Shown piece by piece: positions 1-9,239 of a stretch of 12,743 nucleotides of DNA. Under the pieces are notes generated by a model, which worked only from the letters and a program-made list of their open reading frames with translations, was not told where the DNA came from and did no database searches. The DNA is from an uncultured Burkholderiales bacterium (GTDB lineage: Bacteria; Pseudomonadota; Gammaproteobacteria; Burkholderiales; Burkholderiaceae_D). Location of the stretch: assembly GCA_903904635.1 (NCBI GenBank), contig CAIVDH010000023.1:1-12743 (forward strand), read 5' to 3'. How positions within the stretch are numbered: the stretch's first letter is position 1; every line of letters starts with the position of its first letter. The position numbers and the translations under genes are program-made.

Positions 1-45
1 ATAATTTAAAAATATTAATTCAAATCCTTAACTAAGTTCATTACC

Positions 46-636
46 TCACTTACGCGGCACCCTACCCATTAAATAAAACTCATCATTAGGCCGCATCGAA
101 GTCGCATTCGCCATCCGGTTCGATAATCCAAAAAATGCCGTGATCGCTGCAATATCCCAGATATCTTCATCATCAAAACCATGCCCATGCAAGGCTGCAT
201 AATCTGCGTCTGTAATCGCCTGTGAATCCAGACAAACCTTGATCGCAAAATCCAGCATCGCAGTCTGCCGCGGCGTAATGTCGGCCTTGAGATGATTCAC
301 CGCCACCTGATCCGCTACCAGTGGATTTTTTGCATAAATACGCAACAGCGCGCCATGCGCCACCACACAATACAAACACTGATTTTTTGCGCTGGTGGCT
401 GTTACGATCATTTCACGATCTGCCTTGGAAAGGCTGCCACCTTCTTTGAGCATCAATGCATCATGATAAGCAAAGAAGGCACGAAATTCTGCAGGCCTGT
501 GAGACAAAGATAAAAATACATTCGGTACAAAACCAGCCTTCTCCTGTACTTCCAATATTTTTTCACGTACATCCTGCGGCAGATCTTTTAATTCAGGCAC
601 GGGAAATCGTGAGATAGGTTTGACAGCTGCGTTCAT
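46..636 (-). CDS. AhpD-like peroxidase-related protein (carboxymuconolactone decarboxylase fold)
   Basis: A 196-residue protein of the AhpD/carboxymuconolactone decarboxylase superfamily, closest in layout to the 'uncharacterized peroxidase-related enzyme' group. The redox centre is visible: Cys87-x-x-Cys90 followed by His94, with Glu75 twelve residues before the first Cys. This is the same Glu/Cys/Cys/His spacing as in mycobacterial AhpD, where these residues form the peroxidase proton relay. No signal peptide or membrane segment is seen, so it is probably cytosolic. The ATG overlaps the msbA stop codon (ATGA), and a strong AAGGAG (642-647) lies 5 nt upstream inside the msbA coding end, which fixes the start and suggests translational coupling. 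It is the last gene of the dnaE-msbA cluster. The family assignment is firm. The substrate is unknown, and peroxide reduction is inferred only from the motif. Confidence 0.9.
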   Translation of the reverse strand: MNAAVKPISRFPVPELKDLPQDVREKILEVQEKAGFVPNVFLSLSHRPAEFRAFFAYHDALMLKEGGSLSKADREMIVTATSAKNQCLYCVVAHGALLRIYAKNPLVADQVAVNHLKADITPRQTAMLDFAIKVCLDSQAITDADYAALHGHGFDDEDIWDIAAITAFFGLSNRMANATSMRPNDEFYLMGRVPRK

Positions 637-2369
637 ACAGACTCCTTGGAAAACTGCAAGTGGTAAAGGTTCGCATACAAGCCATTTGCGGCGAGCAGCT
701 CTTGATGGCTGCCCACTTCGGCAATCTGGCCTGCGTTTAGTACAACGATACGATTTGCATGCTCAATCGTCGACAAGCGATGGGCAATGACTAAGGTCGT
801 GCGGCCGCGCATTAATGTGTCAAGCGCGGCCTGTACGGCACGTTCAGATTCGGTATCGAGTGCAGAGGTGGCTTCATCTAAAATCAGAATAGGCGCATCT
901 TTATAAATCGCCCGCGCTATAGCGAGTCGCTGCCGCTGTCCGCCGGACAGACGCATGCCGTTGTCACCGATCATGGTATCTAAACCCTGCGGCAAATTAG
1001 CAATCACATCATTCAGATGCGCTGCCTCTGCGGCAGCTGCTATACGCTCGCGATCCGGGCTGCTCGCCCCATAGGCAATATTAGCCGCCACAGTGTCATC
1101 GAACAGCACCACATTCTGACTCACCATGGCCATTTGCGCGCGCAAACTAGTAAGGGCAATCTGCGAGATGGGCTTACCATCGAGTTGAATCTGGCCTGAA
1201 CTCAATGCATAAAACTCCGGCACCAGATTGACTAATGTAGATTTGCCACCACCCGACATACCAACTAATGCGACGGTCTCGCCGGGAGCAATAGTGAGAT
1301 TAATATTACTGAGTGCAGGACGCGTTTGCAGAGGATAAGTAAACCCAAGATCAATAAATTCCAGCTTGCCGGTTGCGCGTTCCGTTAATACCACACCATC
1401 TGTACGCTCAGGCTTTGCATCAATCAGACCAAACACAGACTCACCTGCTGCCAGCCCTCGCTGCACCGGACCATTTACACCAGCAAGATGTTTTAACGGC
1501 GTTAAAGTCATCAGCATGGCGGTAATAAATGAAGCAAAGTCTCCAACCGTGACCTGACCGCCACTGGCCTGCATGAGTGCGATCATGATGATGACTGACA
1601 CTGCAAATGAAGTCGCAATCTGTGTAATGGGCTCAGTCGTTGCCATAGTGCTGGCCATACGAATAGCAAAGCCGCGCAAGCGGGACGAGCGCTGCTCGAA
1701 ACGCTGCGCTTCATATTGTTGTCCGCCAAAGATTTTAATGACTTGTTGCGCGCGTGTGGTCTCTTCTATTAATTGTGTGAGTTCGGCATTGATGCCCTGA
1801 AACTGGCTGATCAAACGCTTTAACCTTTGCGCTGTGATTTTCACGACTATGGCGATGACGGGGATGATGACTAAGGTGATCATCGTCAGCTTCCAGTTCA
1901 GCCAGAATAAATAGCCCAGCAAACCAAATACCGTGAGCGTATCGCGTATCAACACCACCAATACGCCGCGTATCATGTCCAGCACTTGCTGCACTTCGAG
2001 CATCATCGCGTTGATCACCGTACCGACTGAATTGTCGCCATAAAATCCCAGCGGCACATCCAGCAGACGCGCAAACATTTGCTGTCGCAAGTCTGTCATC
2101 AATCGGCTTGATACCCAGGCCATCATATAGTTGGTGGTGAAAGTTGACACACCCCGTATGACAAACACGCCCACCACAAAAAGCGGCACCAGCCACAATG
2201 AAAATGTTCTGGGTCCGGAAAAACCGTTATCTAGCAATAGCTTCATCAGGCCTGCCATTGCCGGCTCAGTAGCCGCGGTCAGCGCCATGCCAGCGAGCCC
2301 GATCATGAGGCGCGCTTTGTAAGGTAACAGCAGACGGACGATGCGCGTAAAAGTTTTAGACGGACTCAT
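633..2369 (-). CDS. msbA: Lipid A export ABC transporter, ATP-binding/permease protein MsbA
   Basis: A 578-residue half-transporter that flips core lipid A from the inner to the outer leaflet of the inner membrane, powered by ATP, as a homodimer. The N-terminal ~310 residues hold hydrophobic segments typical of the six-helix exporter domain (for example around 20-40, 57-75, 135-180 and 250-290). The C-terminal nucleotide-binding domain has the full motif set: Walker A GMSGGGKST (370-378), Q-loop Gln418, signature LSGGQ (474-478), Walker B ILILDEA (494-500) with catalytic Glu499, and H-loop His530. The length matches the family (E. coli MsbA is 582). It starts 11 bp after the dnaE stop and has no clear Shine-Dalgarno sequence, so it probably depends on the dnaE transcript. 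Its stop overlaps the next start. A different lipid-linked substrate cannot be excluded, but MsbA is the best call. Confidence 0.93.
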   Translation of the reverse strand: MSPSKTFTRIVRLLLPYKARLMIGLAGMALTAATEPAMAGLMKLLLDNGFSGPRTFSLWLVPLFVVGVFVIRGVSTFTTNYMMAWVSSRLMTDLRQQMFARLLDVPLGFYGDNSVGTVINAMMLEVQQVLDMIRGVLVVLIRDTLTVFGLLGYLFWLNWKLTMITLVIIPVIAIVVKITAQRLKRLISQFQGINAELTQLIEETTRAQQVIKIFGGQQYEAQRFEQRSSRLRGFAIRMASTMATTEPITQIATSFAVSVIIMIALMQASGGQVTVGDFASFITAMLMTLTPLKHLAGVNGPVQRGLAAGESVFGLIDAKPERTDGVVLTERATGKLEFIDLGFTYPLQTRPALSNINLTIAPGETVALVGMSGGGKSTLVNLVPEFYALSSGQIQLDGKPISQIALTSLRAQMAMVSQNVVLFDDTVAANIAYGASSPDRERIAAAAEAAHLNDVIANLPQGLDTMIGDNGMRLSGGQRQRLAIARAIYKDAPILILDEATSALDTESERAVQAALDTLMRGRTTLVIAHRLSTIEHANRIVVLNAGQIAEVGSHQELLAANGLYANLYHLQFSKESV

Positions 2370-2380
2370 TAATTTTATTT

Positions 2381-5300
2381 TTAGTATTCAAACCAGACAT
2401 TAGCGGGACTGAGCCATTCAGAAAGTAAGGCATGCAAGCTATCATCCGCGCGTACGCGCCATGCATCAGACAAACGAATTTCACTCAGCGCACCGTTTTT
2501 CATATATTGCACGATGATGGAGCAGGATGCATCGCTCTGCTGGAATGGCGTAATCAGCTCACGTAATTTTGCTGCATCAGCCTGGCCGTTCATTGATAGC
2601 CTCAAGGCTTTTACGAAACTGGCCCGGGCAGCGGCTATGCCCATTACTTTTTCAGCAGTGATGCGCAAACCACCCGAGAAGCGATCTTCGGAAATTTTTC
2701 CTTGTACCGCGAGGAATTCATCTTCTTTAAATAACGCGCGATGGGCATCAAAAATTTCGTTATAGACCGTTACATCTACCGTTGCAGTTGCATCATCTAA
2801 TGTGACGATCGTCATACGGCCGCGCTGTGTCATCTGAGAGCGTAGGCCAGAAATTATGCCGGCGATGAGTTTGGGTTCGCGTGCAGGTATTAAATCGGCT
2901 AATTTCGTGCGTGCGAAACGACGCGCCTCTTCCGCATAAGCATTGAATAAATGGCCGGACAAATAAAATCCCAGTGCGGCTTTTTCTTCGGTGAGTTTTT
3001 GTTTTTCACTCCATGCCGGCGCTTTTACGTACTCAGGCGGGCTTTCTGTATTGCCGTTTGCATCATCAAATAAACTCACTTGATTCGCTGAGGCCTCGGC
3101 TTGTTCTGCGCATTCCATTGCGAAATTGACAGAGGCGAGCAAGATGCCACGATCAACGTTAAATGCATCAAACGCACCGGCTCGAATTAAGGATTCGATA
3201 GTACGACGATTTATCTGTCGCTTATCTACCCGCATGACAAAATCAAACAGGTCCGTAAAAGGCTGACCCTGACGGGCAGCAATGATGGCTTCGATGGCAT
3301 TCTGCCCGCTACCTTTGACTGCACCCAGCCCATAGCGTATGCGATCTGCTTTTTTGCCGGGCTCACCGACTGGTGTGAAACGATAAACAGATAAATTAAT
3401 ATCAGGCGGCAGCAAGGTCAGGCCACAAATATCCGTCGCGTCTTCGACCAGGATTTTTATTTTATCGGTGTCATCCATGGCCAGCGACAAGTTAGCTGCC
3501 ATGAAAGCGGCGGGATGATGCGTCTTTAAATATGCGGTGTGATAGGACAGCAGCGCATAAGCGGCAGCATGGGATTTATTAAATCCATAGCCGGCGAATT
3601 TTTCCATCAGATCGAAAATCTCGTCGGCTTTGTTATCGGTCAGGCCGTTTTTTGCTGCGCCGCTGCGGAAAATCTGACGATGCTCTGCCATCTCTTCTGC
3701 TTTTTTCTTGCCCATGGCACGACGCAGCAAATCAGCGCCACCCAATGAGTAGCCGCCTATCACCTGCGCCATTTGCATGACCTGCTCCTGATACACCATG
3801 ATGCCGTAGGTCTCGGACAAAATAGCTTCTGTACGCGGATCGGGATAATCAAATCGTTCGCCATGTTTGCGCCGACAGAAATCCGGTATCAGATCCATAG
3901 GGCCGGGACGATACAAGGCTACCAGCGCAATAATGTCTTCAAAGCGATCTGGCCGTGCATCTTTCAACATGCCTTGCATGCCGCGGCTTTCTAGCTGGAA
4001 CACAGCGACTGTTTTTGCCTGCGTGAGCAATTCATACGTGGGCCGGTCATTCAACGGCAGTTTTTCCAAACTGAATTCAGACAAGGCCGGATCGAGATGT
4101 TTAATCGAGCGCACTGCACGATCCAGTATGGTCAGCGTGGTCAGACCCAAAAAGTCGAACTTCACCAGACCGACTGCTTCGACATCATCTTTGTCGTATT
4201 GCGACACCACGCCAGAGTCATTACCTTGCGTGTAAAGCGGACAAAAATCCGTGAGCTTGCCCGGCGCGATCAATACGCCACCGGCATGCATACCGACGTT
4301 ACGCGCTATGCCTTCGACTTGCTGCGCCAAATCCAGCAGCTGACGTACTTCCTCTTCATTTTTTTGACGCTCGGCGAGCAACGGCTCTTCGACGATGGCG
4401 TCAGCGATGGTGACGTGTTTGCCGGGCTTGAATGGAATCAGTTTGGAAATACCATCGCAAAAGTTATAGCCAAAATCGAGTACACGACCCACATCGCGCA
4501 CCGCGCCCTTGGCCGCCATGGTGCCAAAGGTGGCGATCTGCGACACGGCCTCTTTGCCATAGCGATCTTTTACATACTGAATAACGCGGTCCCGGCCTTC
4601 CTGACAGAAATCAATATCGAAGTCGGGCATGGAGACGCGATCAGGATTTAAGAAACGCTCGAACAGTAAGTTGTAAGCTAGCGGATCAAGATCTGTAATC
4701 GAAAGCGAATACGCAACCAGAGAACCAGCACCTGATCCACGGCCCGGGCCAACGGGTACACCATTATTTTTAGCCCATTGTATGAAGTCGGCCACGATTA
4801 AAAAATAACCGGGGAAACCCATATTGCTGATGGTGTCGGTTTCGAATTTCAGGCGCGATACATACCGCTCACGCTGTACTTCGCGTTTGTCCGCATCGGG
4901 ATAGAGCTGCAGCAACCGCTGCTCGAGTCCGGCGCTCGCTTGCGCGACCAAGAATTCATCAATCGAAATGCCATCTGGCGTAGGAAAATCAGGTAAACGC
5001 GGCTTGCCCAATTCCAGCACCAGATTGCAGCGTTGCGCAATGGTGATGCTGTTTTGCAGCGCTGCCGGCATATCCGCAAACAGCGCTGCCATTTCGGCTT
5101 GGGTCTTGAAGTATTGATCTGGTGTGTAGCGTTTTATGCGGCGCGTATTGGCGAGAATTTCACCTTCGGCGATACAGGTACGCGCTTCATGCGCGGTGAA
5201 TTCGTGGGGCTGCAAAAACTGCACCGGATGCGTTGCCACTACAGGCAATTGCAAGGAGGCGGCGAGTTGCGTTGATAGCCGCAGCAGGTTTTCTGATTTG

Positions 5301-5833
5301 GGGTTGCCGTTTCTTTGTACTTCTATATAAAAATGACCAGGAAAAATTGCAGCCCAGCGACGCGCGCAGCGCTCGGCCAGTGCAGCATTGCCATTTTCAA
5401 GTGCGCTTCCGACATCGCCAAAGTTAAAACCAGACAGCGCGATGAGGCCATCTTTGATACTCAGATTTTCCAGCCATTCAATCCGACATTCAGCACGACC
5501 ACGATGCAAGTTGGTCAGCCAGGCTTGCGAGATCAGTTCACATAGCTGTAAATAGCCCGCCTGATTTTTAGCCAGCAGCAGTAAACGATGCGGCTTGTCA
5601 CGATCAACATCATTGGTCATCCAGACATCGCAGCCTATAACCGGCTTGATACCCTTGCTACGCGCGGCTTTGTAGAATTTGACCATGCCAAATAGATTGG
5701 CCAAGTCAGTAATGGCGAGCGCAGGCTGCTTGTCTGCCGCTGCGGCGTTGACAACTTCGTCTATGCGCACCAGCCCATCGGCAATCGAAAATTCGGAGTG
5801 CAGGCGCAGGTGGATGAATTGCGGGTTGGTCAT
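2381..5833 (-). CDS. dnaE: DNA polymerase III alpha subunit (replicative polymerase)
   Basis: A 1150-residue C-family DNA polymerase, the catalytic subunit of the replicative holoenzyme; E. coli DnaE is 1160. Domains in order: PHP domain (about 1-275, opening HLRLHSEFSIADG), palm/thumb/fingers with GPGRGSGAGS (362-371), and the catalytic aspartates Asp404 and Asp406 in PDFDIDF with the third at Asp560 in VKFDFLG. A tandem helix-hairpin-helix region follows near 830-890. The internal beta-clamp-binding motif QVSLF is at 918-922, and an OB-fold lies at about 985-1065. The PHP domain looks E. coli-like and probably lacks exonuclease activity, so proofreading should come from a separate DnaQ (inference). 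The ATG is preceded by a loosely spaced AGCAGG about 12 nt away. It is the first gene of a minus-strand cluster with msbA and diverges from trhO across 115 bp. I could not identify its own promoter with confidence. Confidence 0.97.
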   Translation of the reverse strand: MTNPQFIHLRLHSEFSIADGLVRIDEVVNAAAADKQPALAITDLANLFGMVKFYKAARSKGIKPVIGCDVWMTNDVDRDKPHRLLLLAKNQAGYLQLCELISQAWLTNLHRGRAECRIEWLENLSIKDGLIALSGFNFGDVGSALENGNAALAERCARRWAAIFPGHFYIEVQRNGNPKSENLLRLSTQLAASLQLPVVATHPVQFLQPHEFTAHEARTCIAEGEILANTRRIKRYTPDQYFKTQAEMAALFADMPAALQNSITIAQRCNLVLELGKPRLPDFPTPDGISIDEFLVAQASAGLEQRLLQLYPDADKREVQRERYVSRLKFETDTISNMGFPGYFLIVADFIQWAKNNGVPVGPGRGSGAGSLVAYSLSITDLDPLAYNLLFERFLNPDRVSMPDFDIDFCQEGRDRVIQYVKDRYGKEAVSQIATFGTMAAKGAVRDVGRVLDFGYNFCDGISKLIPFKPGKHVTIADAIVEEPLLAERQKNEEEVRQLLDLAQQVEGIARNVGMHAGGVLIAPGKLTDFCPLYTQGNDSGVVSQYDKDDVEAVGLVKFDFLGLTTLTILDRAVRSIKHLDPALSEFSLEKLPLNDRPTYELLTQAKTVAVFQLESRGMQGMLKDARPDRFEDIIALVALYRPGPMDLIPDFCRRKHGERFDYPDPRTEAILSETYGIMVYQEQVMQMAQVIGGYSLGGADLLRRAMGKKKAEEMAEHRQIFRSGAAKNGLTDNKADEIFDLMEKFAGYGFNKSHAAAYALLSYHTAYLKTHHPAAFMAANLSLAMDDTDKIKILVEDATDICGLTLLPPDINLSVYRFTPVGEPGKKADRIRYGLGAVKGSGQNAIEAIIAARQGQPFTDLFDFVMRVDKRQINRRTIESLIRAGAFDAFNVDRGILLASVNFAMECAEQAEASANQVSLFDDANGNTESPPEYVKAPAWSEKQKLTEEKAALGFYLSGHLFNAYAEEARRFARTKLADLIPAREPKLIAGIISGLRSQMTQRGRMTIVTLDDATATVDVTVYNEIFDAHRALFKEDEFLAVQGKISEDRFSGGLRITAEKVMGIAAARASFVKALRLSMNGQADAAKLRELITPFQQSDASCSIIVQYMKNGALSEIRLSDAWRVRADDSLHALLSEWLSPANVWFEY

Positions 5834-5885
5834 GTCAGTATTTTACCTGCTGGGAACCTGCATACCGAAGCTGTTTGATCAGGTA

Positions 5886-5915
5886 TTCTGAAGACAGCGC
5901 AGCGGCGCTTATAAT
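5886..5915 (+). promoter_or_regulatory. Predicted sigma-70 promoter of trhO-gluQRS
   Basis: A perfect TATAAT -10 hexamer lies at 5910-5915, with a weak -35 (TTCTGA, 3 of 6) 18 bp upstream. Transcription would begin near 5922, leaving a leader of about 27 nt that is pyrimidine- and AT-rich and has no Shine-Dalgarno sequence. The -10 box is strong; the -35 assignment is tentative. Confidence 0.5.
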
Positions 5916-5948
5916 GCTGCTTATTGTGTCTATTTCCTTCTAAATATC

Positions 5949-6803
5949 ATGCAGTCTAATACTTCATTTATCAATATCGCGGCTTATAAATTTGTTACGT
6001 TTGAGGATACCCTCGAGCGGCGCCCCCTATTTCAGGAAATTTGCAAAAATCTGGACCTTAAGGGAACGATACTGTTGACCCCTGAGGGCATTAATCTGTT
6101 TTTGGCTGGCACACGCGAGGCTATTGACAGCTTTCTGAGCTGGCTTAGGAATGATCCACGTTTTGCTGATATCGAGGTCAAGGAAAGCTTGTCAGAAGAG
6201 CAGCCATTCAATCGCATGCTGGTCAAAATCAAGCGCGAAATTATCACCATGAAGCATCCGCTGATCAAACCCGAGCTGGGCCGCGCGCCGGGAGTGGCGC
6301 CACTAGTGCTAAAACGCTGGCTGGATCAGGGACACGATGATGCGGGTAAGCCGGTTGTGATGGTGGATACCCGGAATGCGTTTGAAGTCGATGTGGGCAC
6401 CTTTGTGAACACGATTGATTATCGTATAAATAAATTCAGTGAATTCCCCGAAGTGATTGCAGCGCATAAAGACGAACTTGCCGGCAAAACTGTCGTCACT
6501 TTCTGCACCGGTGGAATACGCTGTGAGAAAGCGGCGATTCATATGCAAGAGATAGGCTATGACAGTGTGTATCAGCTAGATGGCGGCATACTCAAATATT
6601 TTGAAGAGGCTGGCGGCGCGCATTATGACGGCGATTGTTTCGTATTTGACAGGCGCACTGCTTTAAATCCGCAACTGGAACCCACACCTACCGTGCAATG
6701 CTTTGCCTGCCGTGCCATTGTTTCACCGCGAGAGCAAATTTCGCCGTCGTATGTGTTTGGTGTTTCATGTCCACATTGCGTGGATCATGTGCAGGCTGCA
6801 TAG
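5949..6803 (+). CDS. trhO: tRNA uridine-34 hydroxylase (rhodanese-domain TrhO/YceA family)
   Basis: A 284-residue protein of the TrhO (YceA) family, which uses oxygen to convert U34 of several tRNAs to 5-hydroxyuridine, the first step towards cmo5U-type wobble bases. The N-terminal part (about 8-100) is the UPF0176 ferredoxin-like domain with LTPEGIN (43-49). The middle part (about 125-220) is a rhodanese domain with active-site loop CTGGIRC, catalytic Cys186 and second Cys192. The C-terminus carries two CxxC-type pairs, Cys251/Cys254 and Cys274/Cys277, expected to bind a metal as in the rest of the family. A perfect TATAAT lies 33 bp upstream. No Shine-Dalgarno sequence is seen before this ATG, but the N-terminus aligns in style with family members. 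It is followed 36 bp later by gluQRS, another position-34 tRNA modification gene, so they probably share a transcript. Confidence 0.93.
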   Translation: MQSNTSFINIAAYKFVTFEDTLERRPLFQEICKNLDLKGTILLTPEGINLFLAGTREAIDSFLSWLRNDPRFADIEVKESLSEEQPFNRMLVKIKREIITMKHPLIKPELGRAPGVAPLVLKRWLDQGHDDAGKPVVMVDTRNAFEVDVGTFVNTIDYRINKFSEFPEVIAAHKDELAGKTVVTFCTGGIRCEKAAIHMQEIGYDSVYQLDGGILKYFEEAGGAHYDGDCFVFDRRTALNPQLEPTPTVQCFACRAIVSPREQISPSYVFGVSCPHCVDHVQAA

Positions 6804-6839
6804 TCACCATCCTCACTAACGACTACCGCTCTCAACTGC

Positions 6840-7724
6840 ATGACCAGCGCTTACGTAGGTCGTTTTGCTCCCTCCCCAACCGGAACATTGCACGCAGGTT
6901 CACTACTAGCTGCGCTTGCGAGCTACCTTGATGCAAAAACACACCAGGGTAAATGGCTGCTGCGTATTGAAGATCTGGATGAATCACGCACTGTACTTGG
7001 TGCTGATGACGACATCATCGACATCCTCGCCGCATTAGGTATGCATGCTGATGGTGAAATAGTCTGGCAAAGCCAACGTAAAAATTGTTATGCGGCGGCA
7101 TTTGAGCAATTAGGGTCGTTAACCTATCCCTGTAGCTGCAGTCGCAAAGAAATTGCTGATTCATTCTTGGGCATAGCGGCTGATGGCGCTGTGATTTATC
7201 CGGGCACATGTCGAAACGGTTTAGCCCCTAACCGCGCTGCAAGAGCGTGGCGACTGCGCGTTCCAGATGCCGGTGAATTCATACAATTTAATGATCGCTG
7301 GCAGGGAAAAATCACTGAATACCTTGCTAAGGATGTTGGTGATTTTGTGTTGAAACGCGCCGATGGTTTTTGGGCCTATCAACTCGCCGTAGTGGTGGAT
7401 GATGCACTGCAAGGCGTAACGGATGTAGTGCGTGGCGCTGATTTATTAGGCTCCACACCGCGACAGATTTATTTGCAGCAGCAATTAAAATTGCCCACAC
7501 CGCGCTATTGTCATGTTCCTGTCGTAACCAATGCAGCCGGTGAAAAATTATCCAAACAAACCGGCGCGCAGCCACTTAACATGTCGCAGCCGCTTGATGC
7601 GCTGACCGTTGCAGCAAATGGGCTCGGGTTGGAAATAAAGAGGGAAAGCGTTAAATCGCTTTCGGAATTTTGGACACAGGCTTTAACAGCATGGGACAGA
7701 AGATTTAATAGAAGTTTTAATTAA
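6840..7724 (+). CDS. gluQRS: Glutamyl-Q tRNA(Asp) synthetase
   Basis: A 294-residue paralogue of the glutamyl-tRNA synthetase catalytic core. It activates glutamate and attaches it to the queuosine base at position 34 of tRNA-Asp rather than to the tRNA 3' end. Evidence: class I HIGH-type motif GRFAPSPTGTLHAG (7-20), KMSKS-like KLSKQ (236-240), and the GluQRS zinc site Cys98-x-Cys100...Tyr120-x3-Cys124. The anticodon-binding domain of a true GluRS (about 470 residues) is absent, which is diagnostic. The ATG gives the usual short lead into GRFAPSPTG. No clear Shine-Dalgarno sequence or separate promoter is visible in the 36-bp gap after trhO, so I infer co-transcription. The 3' end faces rhlE across only 26 bp, with no recognisable intrinsic terminator. 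Confidence 0.95.
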   Translation: MTSAYVGRFAPSPTGTLHAGSLLAALASYLDAKTHQGKWLLRIEDLDESRTVLGADDDIIDILAALGMHADGEIVWQSQRKNCYAAAFEQLGSLTYPCSCSRKEIADSFLGIAADGAVIYPGTCRNGLAPNRAARAWRLRVPDAGEFIQFNDRWQGKITEYLAKDVGDFVLKRADGFWAYQLAVVVDDALQGVTDVVRGADLLGSTPRQIYLQQQLKLPTPRYCHVPVVTNAAGEKLSKQTGAQPLNMSQPLDALTVAANGLGLEIKRESVKSLSEFWTQALTAWDRRFNRSFN

Positions 7725-7750
7725 ATCCCCATGCTTAGCAATGAGCAGTA

Positions 7751-9205
7751 TCAGCTTTTTGGTAAGCCGCCCAGTAGCGCAGCACGTTTTTGAGGCTGCG
7801 CAGATTTACTAGTTTTATCTTTTGGCGTTTCAGCGACAGACTCTGCAGATAGTGTGGCTTCGTAGGGCTTGAGGAACCATGGATCAATTTTTTCTTTGCG
7901 TGGCGGCGGCATATAGGGTGTACGCTCTCTGCCACGAGGCGCAGCATCACGCGAACGATGTTCACCGCGATGTTCAGGTTCACGCTGCGTCTGAGTATGC
8001 CGCGCTGCCCCCGGCACAAAACCTTCCAGCTCTACAGGCACGAGCTTTTGCTTGATCAGTTTTTCGATATCAATCAGCAGTCGCGCATCTTTATCTGAAC
8101 ATAATGAAATCGCGTCTCCTGATGCGCCGGCACGACCTGTGCGACCGATACGATGAACGTAATCTTCAGCGTTATAGGGCAAGTCATAATTGATCACGCA
8201 AGGCAGATCGGAAATATCGAGACCGCGTGCAGCAACGTCAGTGGCAACTAACACATCAATGCTGCCATTCTTGAAGGCTTCCAACGCCGCCATACGTTCA
8301 TTTTGTGTTTTGTCGCCATGAATAGCAGAGGCCTTAATGCCTTGCTTTTCCAGTTCACGCGCCAGTCGCGACGTGCCAATTTTTGTATTGGAAAATACCA
8401 GCACTTGTTTGAGATCTCGCCCGCGTATGAGATGCGCAACCACATCGCGTTTGGCTTCATCATCCACTTTATAAACAACCTGCGTGACTTTGTCGGCGGT
8501 GGCATTACTGCGTGCTACTTCGATCAGTACCGGATCAGTCAGGAAGGTGGAGGCTAATTTTTTAATCTCAGGCGAGAAGGTCGCCGAGAACATCAGGTTT
8601 TGTCTTTTCTTGGGCAGCAAATTAATGATGCGCTGCAGATCCGGCAAGAAACCCATATCGAGCATACGATCCGCTTCGTCCATCACAAAAATTTCGGTTT
8701 GCGACAAGCTGACTGTTTTTTGCTGTATGTGATCAAGCAAACGACCCGGTGTGGCAATGACGATTTCAACTCCACTGCGCAAAGCAGTAGTTTGCGGCGT
8801 CATGTCAATGCCACCGAAGACGACAGTAGTTCGCAACGGCGTATGACGGGAATAAGATTTTATGTTTTCGGCAACCTGGTCAGCCAGCTCGCGGGTTGGC
8901 GTGAGTATTAGCGCGCGCACAGGATGCCGTGCTGGCGAGGCACTGCTATTGGCCTGCGCCAGTAGCAATTGAATAATAGGCAACGAAAAACTGGCCGTCT
9001 TACCGGTGCCGGTTTGGGCGGCGCCCATCACATCACGACCTTGCAAAACTATAGGAATCGCCTGTGCTTGTATCGGCGTCGGGTGTACGTAACCCTGATC
9101 GGACAAGGCCTGCAGTATGGCGGGGGCAAGACCAAACTGGTCAAAGCGCGGAATTTCTTCGACGGCAACAGCCGGCGGGATTAAAGAGGGGTCTGTGACT
9201 GACAT
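7751..9205 (-). CDS. rhlE: DEAD-box ATP-dependent RNA helicase, RhlE type
   Basis: A 484-residue RNA helicase that remodels structured RNA and ribonucleoproteins in the cytoplasm using ATP; RhlE proteins are linked to ribosome maturation and RNA decay. All core motifs are present: F21...Q motif with PTPIQ (42-46), Walker A AQTGTGKT (63-70), PTREL (103-107), TPGR (152-155), DEAD (176-179), SAT (207-209), and HRIGRTGRAG (351-360). The core ends near 385. It is followed by a charged, Arg-rich low-complexity tail (about 400-440), an aromatic patch IDPWFLKPYE (440-449) resembling other betaproteobacterial RhlE tails, and a basic end (KRAALLGGLPKS). The subtype call over SrmB, RhlB or DeaD rests on overall style, so 'DEAD-box helicase' is surer than 'RhlE'. 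The ATG lies about 19 nt after a predicted transcription start and has no strong Shine-Dalgarno sequence. Confidence 0.92.
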   Translation of the reverse strand: MSVTDPSLIPPAVAVEEIPRFDQFGLAPAILQALSDQGYVHPTPIQAQAIPIVLQGRDVMGAAQTGTGKTASFSLPIIQLLLAQANSSASPARHPVRALILTPTRELADQVAENIKSYSRHTPLRTTVVFGGIDMTPQTTALRSGVEIVIATPGRLLDHIQQKTVSLSQTEIFVMDEADRMLDMGFLPDLQRIINLLPKKRQNLMFSATFSPEIKKLASTFLTDPVLIEVARSNATADKVTQVVYKVDDEAKRDVVAHLIRGRDLKQVLVFSNTKIGTSRLARELEKQGIKASAIHGDKTQNERMAALEAFKNGSIDVLVATDVAARGLDISDLPCVINYDLPYNAEDYVHRIGRTGRAGASGDAISLCSDKDARLLIDIEKLIKQKLVPVELEGFVPGAARHTQTQREPEHRGEHRSRDAAPRGRERTPYMPPPRKEKIDPWFLKPYEATLSAESVAETPKDKTSKSAQPQKRAALLGGLPKS

Positions 9206-9230
9206 TCTGTAGGTTTTGGTTTAATGAACC

Positions 9231-9239
9231 AGTATAGCA
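9231..9239 (-). promoter_or_regulatory. Predicted extended -10 promoter of rhlE
   Basis: On the minus strand TGC-TATACT matches an extended -10 element (TGn plus TATAAT, 5 of 6). No good -35 exists at 16-18 bp, as expected for extended -10 promoters. Transcription would start near 9224. The box sits inside the inverted repeat CCAGT-N5-ACTGG (9229-9243), which might be an operator or chance. Confidence 0.45.

Noticed and set aside
1735..2196. Open frame of 153 codons on the minus strand
   Set aside because: It is a frame-shifted shadow inside the membrane domain of msbA, rich in His, Arg and Cys, and resembles no family.
4097..4651. Open frame of 184 codons on the plus strand
   Set aside because: It lies wholly inside dnaE, antisense to the conserved polymerase core, and has no recognisable domain.
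5875..5880. TTGATC as the -35 element of the trhO promoter
   Set aside because: It is 29 bp from the TATAAT box, too far for sigma-70 spacing.
7725..7750. Intrinsic terminator between the convergent gluQRS and rhlE genes
   Set aside because: The 26-bp gap has no stable GC-rich stem followed by a T run on either strand.
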